From Flavobacterium sp. SUN052 (lineage in GTDB: Bacteria > Bacteroidota > Bacteroidia > Flavobacteriales > Flavobacteriaceae): 64,000 nucleotides of DNA. Below the pieces are notes generated by a model, which saw nothing but the letters and a program-made list of their open reading frames with translations, was not told where the DNA came from and did not search any database. Positions 25,046 to 34,548 of this stretch are shown here, one piece after another. The stretch lies in NCBI RefSeq assembly GCF_028867935.1, contig NZ_JAPQNS010000018.1:62001-126000 (forward strand). The letters run 5' to 3'. The first letter of the stretch is position 1; every line of letters starts with the position of its first letter. The translations under genes and the position numbers were made by a program.

Positions 25046-27175
25046 TTACAGGATCAAACCGCTTCGTCGCAGCATGGCTTTGGGCGATGGTTCGCGGCCC
25101 CGAAACTTCTTATAGAGTTCCATTGGCTTTTCACTACCCCCTTTCTCCAGCACATTTTTACGGAAGCTATCGGCGGCAGCTTTATTGTCCAGTCCCCCTT
25201 TTTCCTTGAAAAACTCGAAGGCATCCGCATCCAGCACCTCGCTCCATTTGTAGCTGTAAAAGCCAGCCGAATAGCCTCCGTTGAAAATGTGCGTGAAAGC
25301 CGGACTGAACGCTATCCCGTCAACATGTGGAAACAGATTCGCCACCGAATCAACTTTATTTTCTACCGCTCCAATGGACTCACCCATTGGCTTCCGACCG
25401 TGGTAGTACATATCAATCAGGCCAAAACGAAGTTGCCTAAGGTTAGCCAGGCCCGCCATAAAGTTCTGACTTGCCCGAATTTTCTCAATCAGTTCGTTGG
25501 GGATTACCTCACCGGTCTGGTAGTGTTTGGCGAACAGTTTGAGTGCTTCGGGATCGTAGCACCAGTTTTCCATCACCTGCGAAGGTAACTCAACAAAATC
25601 CCAGGGTACGTTCGTACCCGACAAGCTCTCATACGTACCGTTGGCCAGCATACCATGCAGGCCGTGACCAAACTCATGAAAGAGGGTCGTGACTTCCCTG
25701 AATGTCAGCAACGATGGCTTGGTCTGTGTGGCACGGGTGAAGTTACAGACGTTAACGACCTGAGGCCGGATGTTCTGATCATTCTGAATATTCTGGCCCT
25801 GGAAAATCCACATCCAGGCACCACCACTTTTGCCCGCTCTGGGAAAGTAATCGCCATAAAACACAGCCAGAAATTTACCGTCCTTGTCGAATACATCGAA
25901 GGTTTTTACTTCCGAATTATAGACCGGAATATCGGTCCGTTCGTTGAACGTGATGCCGTAGAGTTTATTGGCTACCGCAAAAGCTCCATTCAGAACATTG
26001 TCCAACTTGAAATAAGGCTTGAGCGTCTCATCGTCGAGGTCATATTTTTCCTTTTTCAGTTTCTCGGCGTAGTAGTTGTTATCCCAGTTTTGCAGCTTAT
26101 CGTCCGTAAAGCCGTGCGCCTTTGCATAGGTGGTGAGTTCCACTAGCTGGCGTTCGGCAGCCGGGCGGGCATACGTGACCAGCTCATCCAGAAAACTCTG
26201 CACTTTTTCGCGCGAACCAGCCATTCGTTCCTCCAGCACAAAATCGGCGTGGGTTTTGTATCCCAGCAGGTTTGCCCGTTCGTAGCGCAGATTTACCATC
26301 TTGCCGATGTTGGCCGAATTGTCGTTTTTGTCGCCGTGATACCCCCGTGCGTTAAAGGCCATGTACAGCTTCTGGCGAAGGGCGCGGTTGTCGGCATATT
26401 GCATGAACGGCCCGTAGCTGGGTGCCTGTAAAGTGAATACGTATCCCTCCTGGCCCTTCTTTTTCGCAGTTGCTTTGGCCGCATCACGGACGAAATCGGG
26501 TAAACCGGCCAGATCTTTCTCGTCGGTTACAACCATCTTGAATTCGTTGGTTTCGTTCAGCACATTTTCGCCAAACTCCAGCGATAACTGCGCTAGCTCC
26601 TTGTCGATAGCCCGAAGCCGTTCTTTACCCGCTGCATCCAGATTCGCGCCATTACGGGTAAACAGCTTGTACGTCTTTTCGAGCAACATGCTGCTTTCCG
26701 GGTCTAGTTTCAGCCGGTCACGCTGCTCGTAAACCGATTTAACCCGGGCATAAAGAGTTGGATTGAGGTTAATATCATTGGCATAGTCTGTCTGTATGGG
26801 CGATGCTTCTTTCACAATCTTTTGAAGTTCCGGGCTCGTTTCCGATTCATTCAGATTGAACATGACCTGGGTAATTTGTCTCTTCAAACTGCCGGAGCGG
26901 TCAAGGGCCACGACTGTATTGGCAAACGTGGGCTTGTCGGGATTTTTAACAATGGCCTCTACCTCTTTCCGGCCCTGAGCCAGTGCTTCCTGAAGGGCAG
27001 GCAGGTAATCGGCATTGGTTATCTTGTCGAAGGGTACCGTTTGGTGTGGCGTCTGGTAAGGCGACAAAAATGGATTCTGGCGTTGCTGGGTAACAGCTAC
27101 TTGTGCGAAGGACGTAGCGGCCATTAGGGAAACCATCAGCGTAACCGGTGCAAGGAAGGTAAGTTGTTTGTTCAT
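25046..27175 (-). CDS. Exported M3 family oligopeptidase
   Basis: 709 residues from the ATG at 27175 (a longer reading to 27265 adds 30 unconserved residues). The signal peptide ends near MAATSFAQ (about residue 24). The zinc motif HEFGHGLHG lies near residue 495 in the sequence TTLFHEFGHGLHGMLA, typical of M3A peptidases (dipeptidyl carboxypeptidase Dcp or oligopeptidase A type); GGYSAGFYSYKWSEVLDADAF (shown in part: AGFYSYKWSEVLDAD) near the C-terminus confirms the family. The enzyme would trim short peptides in the periplasm. It follows the cyclophilin gene by 41 bases, perhaps in one transcript. Confidence 0.92.
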   Translation of the reverse strand: MNKQLTFLAPVTLMVSLMAATSFAQVAVTQQRQNPFLSPYQTPHQTVPFDKITNADYLPALQEALAQGRKEVEAIVKNPDKPTFANTVVALDRSGSLKRQITQVMFNLNESETSPELQKIVKEASPIQTDYANDINLNPTLYARVKSVYEQRDRLKLDPESSMLLEKTYKLFTRNGANLDAAGKERLRAIDKELAQLSLEFGENVLNETNEFKMVVTDEKDLAGLPDFVRDAAKATAKKKGQEGYVFTLQAPSYGPFMQYADNRALRQKLYMAFNARGYHGDKNDNSANIGKMVNLRYERANLLGYKTHADFVLEERMAGSREKVQSFLDELVTYARPAAERQLVELTTYAKAHGFTDDKLQNWDNNYYAEKLKKEKYDLDDETLKPYFKLDNVLNGAFAVANKLYGITFNERTDIPVYNSEVKTFDVFDKDGKFLAVFYGDYFPRAGKSGGAWMWIFQGQNIQNDQNIRPQVVNVCNFTRATQTKPSLLTFREVTTLFHEFGHGLHGMLANGTYESLSGTNVPWDFVELPSQVMENWCYDPEALKLFAKHYQTGEVIPNELIEKIRASQNFMAGLANLRQLRFGLIDMYYHGRKPMGESIGAVENKVDSVANLFPHVDGIAFSPAFTHIFNGGYSAGFYSYKWSEVLDADAFEFFKEKGGLDNKAAADSFRKNVLEKGGSEKPMELYKKFRGREPSPKAMLRRSGLIL

Positions 27176-27216
27176 TGGAGAATTGGAATTGAGTTGGTAC
27201 GCTTTGCTCTGAATGA

Positions 27217-27945
27217 CTAATACCTGTATCCGTAGAGTTTGGTGATTTTCTTTTTCTTCATCCACTGGCCCGACATGGACAATCGGCGGTCGGTTAGGGG
27301 GCGGTCGGCGGGGTTGCGGGGTTGTTTGGCAATGCTGTCGATGACGGCCAGATTGTCGATCACTTCGCCAAAGACCGTAAAGGCTCCATCTAGGTACGGG
27401 GTTCCGCCGACGGTTTTATACACTTGCCGCTGGTCTTGGGTCGGTACCCGGCCCCCCGGTATCCGGCGCTCGCCCCATTTTAGCCCGTGTTCAAGCTGGT
27501 CGTTCAGCGACGAATCGGTCCAGACGAGTCCTTGGACCAGGTAAAACTGGCTGTCGCTCGAGGCTTTGTCGGGCCGTTTGTCGCGGGCCGCTCCGATGGC
27601 CCCCCGGTAGTGAAACCGTTCGGGCCGAATCTCGGCCGGGATCAGCGTCCCGTTGTCGACCTCGCCCAGGGGTTGCCCGGCTACGGCGGTGCGCGAGGTA
27701 GGGTCGCCGGACTGGATCATAAACTGCGGGATGACCCTATGAAACAGCAACCCATCGAAATAATGCTGGTCGATGAGCTTGATATAGTTAGCCCGGTGCA
27801 GGGGCGTATCTTGAAAAAAAACCAGATGTGCCGTGCCGAAATCGGTGGTTAGCGTGACCAAATAATCTTTCTTTTTTGGGTTCTGAGATACCGCCAGTGT
27901 TGGTAGTAACAAGCTGAATGCTAGAATTTTATAGATTTGATTCAT
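27217..27945 (-). CDS. Exported cyclophilin-type peptidyl-prolyl isomerase
   Basis: 242 residues with a signal peptide ending near LAVSQ (about residue 20). The cyclophilin domain fills most of the chain: FHRVIPQFMIQSGDP with the catalytic Arg, then GAIGAARD, SSDSQFYLV, and TVFGEVIDNLAVIDSIA near the end. There is an insert of about 35 residues (LEHGLKWGERRIPGGRVPT) before the last strands, as in other Bacteroidota homologues. It assists folding of proteins outside the cytoplasm. Located between two exported peptidase genes, it may belong to the same periplasmic protein-quality group. Confidence 0.9.
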   Translation of the reverse strand: MNQIYKILAFSLLLPTLAVSQNPKKKDYLVTLTTDFGTAHLVFFQDTPLHRANYIKLIDQHYFDGLLFHRVIPQFMIQSGDPTSRTAVAGQPLGEVDNGTLIPAEIRPERFHYRGAIGAARDKRPDKASSDSQFYLVQGLVWTDSSLNDQLEHGLKWGERRIPGGRVPTQDQRQVYKTVGGTPYLDGAFTVFGEVIDNLAVIDSIAKQPRNPADRPLTDRRLSMSGQWMKKKKITKLYGYRY

Positions 27946-28065
27946 GGACGATAAATAGTTGAACGATTGAGAGAATACACCCAGTCCGCCGACGGCTTGT
28001 CTGCGGCAAATTGACTGCCGTTGACCCGGATATAATGATGCCTGTTAGTTCTTTTTGGCGATGGC

Positions 28066-29856
28066 CTACTGGCTCTTAATCCAGCTATCCATTTTGGTCT
28101 CAAAAATGGCCAGGGGCATCGCCCCGTCTTTCAGCACCTGATCGTGGAAGGACCGGATGTCGAACCGAGTACCCAGGGCTTTCTCCGCCTTTTGGCGCAG
28201 GGTCCTGATTTTCAACTCGCCAATCTTATAAGAAACCGCCTGCCCCGGCATGGCGATGTAGCGCTCTATCTCCTGAATAGCATCAGCCTCCCTGACGGGT
28301 TCGTTGGCTAAGCTGTACTGAATGGCCTGCTCGCGCGTCCAGCCTTTCTGATGAATGCCCGTGTCGACTACCAGCCGGATGGCCCGGTGCATTTCCCCCA
28401 CGTAATAGCCTAACATCTGGAAAGGATCGGTGTAAAGACCCAGCGCCTTCCCCAGACTCTCGGCGTATAACCCCCAGCCTTCAATGTAAGCCCCGTAACT
28501 ACCAATTTTCTGAAAGGCAGGCAGGGCGGTGTTTTCGTTCTGGAGTGAAATCTGGTAGTGGTGACCCGGAATGGCCTCGTGCAGAAACAGGTCTTCCATA
28601 TCCCAGTAACTGAATTTGGTCGCATCGAGCACAGGGAAATAAAAAACGCCGGGGCGCGAGCCGTCGGGTGTGCCCCGCATATAATGAGCGGCTGACGATG
28701 CAGCCAGGTACTTCTCGATCGGACGAATCTCGAAGGCTGTTATCGGGACCATATTGAACAGACTCGGTAACTGGGGCTTCATGGTCTGGTAAATCGTTTG
28801 AAACCCAGCCAATACGGCCTCATCCGTTTTATACGGAAAGAATTTGGGGTCCGTATTGAGGTAGGCAAAGAACGCTTTCAGGTCGCCGGTAAAACCCACC
28901 TGCTGCCGGATACCTTCTATCGCCTGCCGAATCCGTTTTACCTCGCTCAACCCCAGGGTATGCACCTCATCAGGTGTCATGTTCGTCGTTGTCCACGATT
29001 TAACCAAGTACGCATACTGCGCTTTGCCGTTAGGTATCGCGTCAAGGCCAACCGTTTCGCGGCACCGGGGCAGATACTCGTTCTGGAGGAACGTGTAGAG
29101 CCGACGGTAAGCAGGTATAATCTGCTGCGTAATGGCGGTGGTATAGGCCGTTGTCAGGCGTTGTTTGTCTTCGGCGGAGAAGGTGGCTGGTATCGTTTGT
29201 ACCGGCTTGTAAAAAACACTTTTCGTCACGTCGTCAACGAGCATCGCTTTTATCTGGGGTAATACTTTCGCGATTACCACCTTCGGCTGCATATAGTTTT
29301 GCGCCATCCCCGTCCGCATATTGGCAATGGCGGTATCGGTCAGCGCGACAAAGCCATTGATTCGTTTCAGAAAATCGTTGTAGTCTTTCACCGACTTAAA
29401 CGGGTGAACACTAGCCCCTGAACCGAGTAGCGAAAAATTTGATTGAAAATCCCACATCTGATTCATGGGCGTCAGATGCGCCGGAAATTCCATCGCTGCC
29501 AGCTTAGTGGTTAGGTCGTAGCGAAAAATCTGGCAGTTGAGCTTATCCCGCTCACCCAGTTGGTTCTCGTCATAAGCTTTCAGCCCATCCAGATACCGCG
29601 TGTATAAACGCTTCATCTGATCGCGGTAGGTTTGGCTGAAGGGGTTTCCTAGTTGATCGTTGTAGCGGTAATCGCCCATGACCGAAGCCGTTGTCGGGTT
29701 CAGTTTCAAAAAATCCTCATAATACCCTGTCAATAAGGACTGAAAACCGGGGGGCGACGGGGCAGGTGTTTGACCAAAGGCCAGTGGAGCGCAGGCGACG
29801 AATAACAGCAGCAGACAAGTACGCATGGACAAACAGAGTGGGAAGACGTGTTTCAT
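28066..29856 (-). CDS. Exported DUF885 family metallopeptidase-like protein
   Basis: 596 residues from the ATG at 29856; an ATG at 29826 would still leave a good signal peptide (MRTCLLLLFVACAPLAFGQ) and is an alternative, while the reading to 29919 is less likely. The DUF885 domain shows the zinc-binding signature LFLHEAIPGHHYQI and downstream YIEGWGLYAESLG, with the extra glutamate. Family members are thought to be zinc peptidases or hydrolases of unknown substrate. The first 20 residues of the mature part are Pro-rich. Upstream, at 29938-29975, lies a pair of TTGGGG direct repeats also found before the M13 peptidase gene. Confidence 0.85.
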   Translation of the reverse strand: MKHVFPLCLSMRTCLLLLFVACAPLAFGQTPAPSPPGFQSLLTGYYEDFLKLNPTTASVMGDYRYNDQLGNPFSQTYRDQMKRLYTRYLDGLKAYDENQLGERDKLNCQIFRYDLTTKLAAMEFPAHLTPMNQMWDFQSNFSLLGSGASVHPFKSVKDYNDFLKRINGFVALTDTAIANMRTGMAQNYMQPKVVIAKVLPQIKAMLVDDVTKSVFYKPVQTIPATFSAEDKQRLTTAYTTAITQQIIPAYRRLYTFLQNEYLPRCRETVGLDAIPNGKAQYAYLVKSWTTTNMTPDEVHTLGLSEVKRIRQAIEGIRQQVGFTGDLKAFFAYLNTDPKFFPYKTDEAVLAGFQTIYQTMKPQLPSLFNMVPITAFEIRPIEKYLAASSAAHYMRGTPDGSRPGVFYFPVLDATKFSYWDMEDLFLHEAIPGHHYQISLQNENTALPAFQKIGSYGAYIEGWGLYAESLGKALGLYTDPFQMLGYYVGEMHRAIRLVVDTGIHQKGWTREQAIQYSLANEPVREADAIQEIERYIAMPGQAVSYKIGELKIRTLRQKAEKALGTRFDIRSFHDQVLKDGAMPLAIFETKMDSWIKSQ

Positions 29857-29937
29857 TGGAATGAAGGGTAGAGAGGGTATAATCCGTGTTCTATTTATCA
29901 CAAAGCTCAGCCTTCGCACATTAATGCCCTGTCAGAT

Positions 29938-29975
29938 TTGGGGCAGATATCATCGAATTGGGGACATTTTGCCTG
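29938..29975. promoter_or_regulatory. Paired TTGGGG direct-repeat site A
   Basis: TTGGGG occurs at 29938-29943 and 29958-29963, 20 bp apart (about two helical turns). The second copy is extended as ATTGGGGACATTTTG. Together with the stretch between (ATCATCGA), the site matches site B at 34438-34478 almost base for base. It lies 80-120 bases upstream of the DUF885 gene and just after the histidine kinase stop. A dimeric regulator binding one DNA face is the likeliest reader; which one is not known. Confidence 0.55.
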
Positions 29976-29997
29976 TAAGAAGAAAAAAATGCTCGCG

Positions 29998-32061
29998 TTA
30001 AGCGTTTCTGTTGGCTGGGATCGTTATGATAAATTCGGTGAACTGGCCCGGAACACTGTCAACTATCAAATTGCCGCCGTGGCCCTTAGTGATAATGTCA
30101 TAACTCAAGCTCAGCCCTAAGCCCGTTCCTTCGCCGGTGGGCTTGGTGGTGAAAAAGGGCTGGAATATCTTGGCCCTTACCGCGTCAGTTATGCCCGTGC
30201 CATTGTCGCTCACCCGAATCTCGACCTGCCCATTGACCTGCCTGGTGCTGACTGTCACCTTCGGCTCATACTCAGCCGGGGAGAGTTTCTGTTTTTCGTT
30301 GACGGCGTAAAAAGCGTTGTTGTAGAGATTCAGCAACACCCGCCCCAGCTCTTGGGGAACCACCTCGATGCGCCCTAAGTCAACCTGGAAGTTCGTTTTC
30401 AGGTCAGCGTTAAAGTCCTTGTCTTTGGCCCTCAAACCGTGAAAGGCAATCTTGAGGTATTCATCGGCCAGAGCGTTGAGGTCGGTGGGGCGTTTCTCGC
30501 CCGTGCCGGTGCGGGAGTGTTCGAGCATGCCCTTGACAATGGCCGAGGCCCGGCCCCCGTGGTGGTGAATTTTTTGCAGGTTCTGGGCGAGGTCGTCAGC
30601 AATGGCTTTGGCTTCCTGGGTATCGCCCCGGTCGAGTTCATCTTTCAACTCGGTGACCAGCTCAGCCGATACTTCCGAGAAATTATTGACGAAGTTCAGG
30701 GGGTTTTGAATCTCGTGGGCGATGCCCGCTGTTAACTCACCCAGACTGGCCATTTTCTCTTTCTGGATGAGCTGGGTTTGGGTGGCTTTCAGCTCAGCGA
30801 GTGATTGCTCTAACTGAAGGCTTTTCTGATGAATGACCGTATTCGCCTTTTGCTTTTGAGTATAGCCAAAGACCAGTAAGCCCAACAACACACCTAGCAA
30901 TCCTATACCTCCCAGCAAATAGGTTCGTTGTTGTTTTTGCTGTTGAAGTTGCACGGCTGAGAGCTGTTGTTCGAATTTGAAAGCCGTTTCTTTTTTGTCG
31001 AAATCGTACTGAAGAGTAGCTGCCGCAATATTGCTGGTGTTTTGCTGGTTAATGATCAGCTCTTTGGTTTTGATAAAGTCCTTGAAACTGGCAAAGGCAG
31101 CCTGTGGCTCACCCAGCGCTTCCTGGATCTGACTCCGGGTTTGATAGGCTCGATATAAGAAGTCTAGATCGCCCAGTTCCGTTGCCAGCACGACGGCACT
31201 GTCAATATAGGCGCTGGCTTTTTTTAACGTACTGGCTTTATCACCCCTTAACAGTGTCGTTAAGAAAGTGGCGTTGCTGTCCGTGGCAATTTTCAAATAC
31301 AGCTTACTAAGGTTGTTATAACTTGTTACTAATGTGCGCTTATTTCTATTTGCTTTACTTAGGTTTAGCCCGTCTTGCAGATAGGCTAGGGCTTTGGAAT
31401 AATCGGCCAAGTTGAGATAGGCCAGGCCCACGTTGTCGAAATTCATTTCTTTAGGAGCACCTCGAAACCCCATCGCTTCATTTAGTTTCAACGATTTTAG
31501 ATGGTAGTCCAGCGCTTTGGCATACTCACCTTGTTCGCTGTATACTTCACCTACGTTGTTCAGCCAAATTACTACGTCGCCTTTATTGCCCAATTCCTCG
31601 GCGCTTTTCAGGGCTTTTTCATAGTTGGCTAAGGCTTGGGGATAATTGGCCAGGTAATGGTAAATGATCCCCACACAGCCTGTTAAGACACTAACCCCTT
31701 TTTGGTCTTTTATTTCTTCCGCTATTTTCAAGCCACTTAAATAAGCCGTCAGGGCCTGGGGATAATTAGACTTAATTGCGTAAATATTTCCAAGAATAAA
31801 ATAAGCGTCTGCCATCCTTTTTTTCCAGGTCAATCGCCGGGCTAGTACCAATGACTGGTTGGCATAGTTGATCCCTTCGTTGGGGTTAATGTCGGAATAG
31901 GAATAACTTATCCAATACAGCAGCTTAACCCGGTTGGTGTCGGGTTTGGCTCGGGGCAATTCGGCCAATAGCGAATCCAAGCGGGCTTGCCCTGCTTTGG
32001 GTTGAGCAAAGGTTGAACTATACGCTACTAAGAGAAGGAAAACTAGTAAAAGTCGCGGCAT
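29998..32061 (-). CDS. TPR-containing sensor histidine kinase
   Basis: 687 residues from the ATG at 32061; the open frame to 32304 is not coding-like and overlaps the M13 gene. A signal peptide ends at SSTFAQ. Residues about 30-330 are tetratricopeptide repeats (repeating YPQALxxYxxxLK units), a periplasmic sensor. A membrane helix (380-400) and coiled coil lead to the dimerisation domain with phospho-acceptor His449 (GIAHEIQNPLNF), then a HATPase domain (about 555-685) with N box, DNGTGI and GTGLGLSLS. No receiver or output domain is fused and no response regulator gene is adjacent. The signal is unknown. Confidence 0.9.
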   Translation of the reverse strand: MPRLLLVFLLLVAYSSTFAQPKAGQARLDSLLAELPRAKPDTNRVKLLYWISYSYSDINPNEGINYANQSLVLARRLTWKKRMADAYFILGNIYAIKSNYPQALTAYLSGLKIAEEIKDQKGVSVLTGCVGIIYHYLANYPQALANYEKALKSAEELGNKGDVVIWLNNVGEVYSEQGEYAKALDYHLKSLKLNEAMGFRGAPKEMNFDNVGLAYLNLADYSKALAYLQDGLNLSKANRNKRTLVTSYNNLSKLYLKIATDSNATFLTTLLRGDKASTLKKASAYIDSAVVLATELGDLDFLYRAYQTRSQIQEALGEPQAAFASFKDFIKTKELIINQQNTSNIAAATLQYDFDKKETAFKFEQQLSAVQLQQQKQQRTYLLGGIGLLGVLLGLLVFGYTQKQKANTVIHQKSLQLEQSLAELKATQTQLIQKEKMASLGELTAGIAHEIQNPLNFVNNFSEVSAELVTELKDELDRGDTQEAKAIADDLAQNLQKIHHHGGRASAIVKGMLEHSRTGTGEKRPTDLNALADEYLKIAFHGLRAKDKDFNADLKTNFQVDLGRIEVVPQELGRVLLNLYNNAFYAVNEKQKLSPAEYEPKVTVSTRQVNGQVEIRVSDNGTGITDAVRAKIFQPFFTTKPTGEGTGLGLSLSYDIITKGHGGNLIVDSVPGQFTEFIITIPANRNA

Positions 32062-32224
32062 GGATTTGGTGGCAAGAGGAAGGAGAACAGCCAAGGTACT
32101 CAATTGGAGTCCGGTAAGCTGAAGTAATAAGTTGTGTGTTGGGTAAGTCCGGCACCTTCGGGATAGTTGATCACTCTTTCCAACCCCAGCCAGTAGCCAG
32201 ATCTTACCCGCACGGCAGTTTTTA

Positions 32225-34306
32225 CTACCAGACCTTAATCCGCTGATCAGGGGTCTTATACATTTTATCGCCCGGTTGCACATCGAAGGCTTTGTACCAG
32301 GCATCCAGGTTGGTTAGCGGTCCATTGCAGCGAAACTGATCGGGGGCGTGCGGATCGGTCAGGAGTTGTTGCGCCTGCGATTCGGGCAGCATGTTGGCCC
32401 GCCAAACCTGCGCCCACGACAGAAAAAACCGCTGATCGGGTGTGAACCCGTCGATTTTGGTTTTACCCTGGCCCTGTTTCGTCTTCTTAAACGCATCGTA
32501 GGCAATGGACAGACCGCCGAGGTCGGCCAGGTTTTCTCCTAGTGTCAGTTGGCCGTTCACCTTAAGCGAATCCAGTACTTTGAAGCCAAAAAACTGCTCT
32601 TTTACTTTATCGGCGCGTTTAGTAAAATTGGCCGCATCGTCTTTGGTCCACCAGTCGCGCAGGGTTCCATCGGCATCGTATTGGCGGCCCTGATCATCGA
32701 AACCGTGGGTCATTTCGTGGCCAATCACGGCACCGATACCACCGTAATTAACTGCATCGTCGGCTTCCGCATCGAAGAACGGAAATTGTAGAATAGCCGC
32801 CGGAAACGCGATTTCGTTGTTCACGGGCATGTAATAAGCGTTCACCGTTTGAGGGGTCATTAACCATTCTGTTTTATCAACGGGTTTGCCCAGTCGGCTA
32901 AGATTGTCGGTGTACCACCACTTGTTGGTCGCCAGCACATTGCCGTATAAATCGTCGCGCCGGATGGTTACGCCCTCGTAATTTTTCCATTTATCGGGAT
33001 AGCCAATCTTACGCTTAAACGCACTGAGCTTAGTTAAGGCGCGTTTCCGGGTGTTGGCAGTCATCCAATCGACGGCGTTGATATGTTCTTTGAACGAGGC
33101 TTCGAGATTATCAATCAGCACCAGCATTCGCTGCTTGGCTTCCGGCTTAAAAGACTGTTGCACATAGAGTTGTCCCAACAGTTCGCCCAGCGATTGGTCG
33201 ATCAGTCTGCTTCTGCGCTGCCAGAGGGGTGTCAATTGTTTCTGACCCGACAGCACCTTGTTGAACGCAAAGTTTTGGTTCACAAACGACGTACTCAGAT
33301 ACGGAGCCGCGTTTTTAAGCAGGTTCCAGCGCATGTACACTTTGAGGGCCTCTACAGGGGTTGCTGTCAGTAAACTATCCACAGCGTGATAGAATGACAG
33401 GCTTTGAACCAGCACCGTGTCTTGTACAGGAATGCCCATTTTGGGCATCCACTCACGCCAGTTAATGCCGGGCGTTTGCTTCGAGAAATCGCCCACCGTC
33501 AGTTTGTTATACGTTTTAATAGGGTCGCGGGACTCTACGCGGGTCATTTGTGCGTTGGCCAGGGCTGTTTCCAGCATAAAAATCGCGTCGGCGTTGGTAG
33601 CGGCCCGGCCCGGTTCTTCGCCAATCAGGGCGAACATTTTGGTCAGGTTATCCCGGTAAGCATCCTGGATTTTCTGGCTGCGTGGGTCGTTTTTGAGGTA
33701 ATAATCCCGGTCGGGCAGTGTAATGCCTCCCTGCACAAATTGAAGCGCGTACTTACTGACGTTTCGACTATCCTGCGCCACATACATTGAGAAAAACATG
33801 GTGCTTCCCTGGGAGCGCTGATACGCAATTTCGTTCATCAGGTCGGCTTTGTTCTTTACTTGTTCAATGCGGGCGAGGTCGGCTTTGATAGGGTCGAAGC
33901 CCTTCTGATCAATCGCCAGACTATCCATGCCGCTGGCGTAGAAATCGCCCACCATCTGGTGCAACCGTCCTTTGCCGGGGTTTTGGGCAGCTTCTTCGAG
34001 CAGTGATTTCATGGCATTGAGGCTTTTCTCGTACAGGATCATGCCACTTCCCCAACTGGTTTTTGACGCCGGTACGGGGTTTTTCTTCAGCCATTCGCCA
34101 TTGGCATACTGGTAAAAGTCGTCACCGGGTTTCACGGCGAGGTTCATATTCTGCCGGTCGATGAAGGGCGTTTTCGGGGCTGTCACCTTAACGGTGTTTC
34201 GGGCCAGACGATGCCGAGACTTACCGGGTTTGCTATTTGGAGGAGTAGCAGCCATCAGGCCAGCCATCAGCATCACTACAGAAAAGAAGGTAATTCGTTT
34301 AATCAT
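32225..34306 (-). CDS. Exported M13 family metallopeptidase (neprilysin-like)
   Basis: 693 residues with a signal peptide (about 1-20, VVMLMAGLMAATP). The Peptidase_M13_N domain begins with PGDDFYQYANGEWLKKNP. The catalytic domain has NAYYMPVNNEIAFPAAIL, zinc motif VIGHEMTHGFDDQGR and third ligand ENLADLGG, and ends in RIKVW, the usual terminal tryptophan. It should cleave oligopeptides outside the cytoplasm. A 7-bp inverted repeat (TCAAACC/GGTTTGA, 34325-34346) lies 19-40 bases upstream, and further up is the TTGGGG repeat pair shared with the DUF885 gene, which suggests common regulation. Confidence 0.93.
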   Translation of the reverse strand: MIKRITFFSVVMLMAGLMAATPPNSKPGKSRHRLARNTVKVTAPKTPFIDRQNMNLAVKPGDDFYQYANGEWLKKNPVPASKTSWGSGMILYEKSLNAMKSLLEEAAQNPGKGRLHQMVGDFYASGMDSLAIDQKGFDPIKADLARIEQVKNKADLMNEIAYQRSQGSTMFFSMYVAQDSRNVSKYALQFVQGGITLPDRDYYLKNDPRSQKIQDAYRDNLTKMFALIGEEPGRAATNADAIFMLETALANAQMTRVESRDPIKTYNKLTVGDFSKQTPGINWREWMPKMGIPVQDTVLVQSLSFYHAVDSLLTATPVEALKVYMRWNLLKNAAPYLSTSFVNQNFAFNKVLSGQKQLTPLWQRRSRLIDQSLGELLGQLYVQQSFKPEAKQRMLVLIDNLEASFKEHINAVDWMTANTRKRALTKLSAFKRKIGYPDKWKNYEGVTIRRDDLYGNVLATNKWWYTDNLSRLGKPVDKTEWLMTPQTVNAYYMPVNNEIAFPAAILQFPFFDAEADDAVNYGGIGAVIGHEMTHGFDDQGRQYDADGTLRDWWTKDDAANFTKRADKVKEQFFGFKVLDSLKVNGQLTLGENLADLGGLSIAYDAFKKTKQGQGKTKIDGFTPDQRFFLSWAQVWRANMLPESQAQQLLTDPHAPDQFRCNGPLTNLDAWYKAFDVQPGDKMYKTPDQRIKVW

Positions 34307-34324
34307 GGGGAGATTGGGATTGAG

Positions 34325-34346
34325 TCAAACCGTTTGGTTGGTTTGA
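34325..34346. promoter_or_regulatory. Small inverted repeat upstream of the M13 gene
   Basis: TCAAACC (34325-34331) and GGTTTGA (34340-34346) are perfect inverted copies with an 8-base gap, 19 bases before the M13 start codon. A dimeric repressor site is possible; a chance palindrome cannot be excluded. Confidence 0.3.
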
Positions 34347-34437
34347 AAGCAGGTTAGAAACTCTTGAGGAGGTGTGGAAATAGACCCCCTCTGACATGGT
34401 ATCAAAGGTTGAGTATTCTTCCCTCTTGCGCTCTCCA

Positions 34438-34478
34438 ATTGGGGGCACTCATCATCGGATTGGGGACATTTTGGCCTG
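34438..34478. promoter_or_regulatory. Paired TTGGGG direct-repeat site B
   Basis: TTGGGG at 34439-34444 and 34460-34465, 21 bp apart. The block from GGGCA (34443) to CCTG (34478) agrees with site A (29941-29975) in about 30 of 36 positions, including CATCG, ATTGGGGACATTTT and CCTG. It is 130-170 bases upstream of the M13 peptidase gene and just downstream of the hybrid regulator gene and its terminator. Confidence 0.55.
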
Positions 34479-34482
34479 AAAC

Positions 34483-34514
34483 AAAAAAAACGCCCGTTTA
34501 TAGGCGTTTTTTTT
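34483..34514. terminator. Terminator after the hybrid regulator gene
   Basis: A perfect 12-bp stem (34483-34494 with 34503-34514), GGCG at the loop side and eight A/T pairs at the base, with an 8-base loop. The T run on the minus strand makes it a clean intrinsic terminator 34 bases after the regulator stop at 34549; it is symmetrical enough to work both ways. Confidence 0.85.
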
Positions 34515-34548
34515 GTCCCATTGGGACGACATCGTGCTTCGTTTGTGT

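Noticed and set aside
29881..29899. Second copy of the topA-downstream repeat
   Set aside because: Only about 18 bases match one end of the 16145-16230 element, with one indel; too short to call a repeat copy.
32062..32304. N-terminal extension of the TPR kinase
   Set aside because: Overlaps the M13 gene end and precedes a clean signal peptide at 32061.
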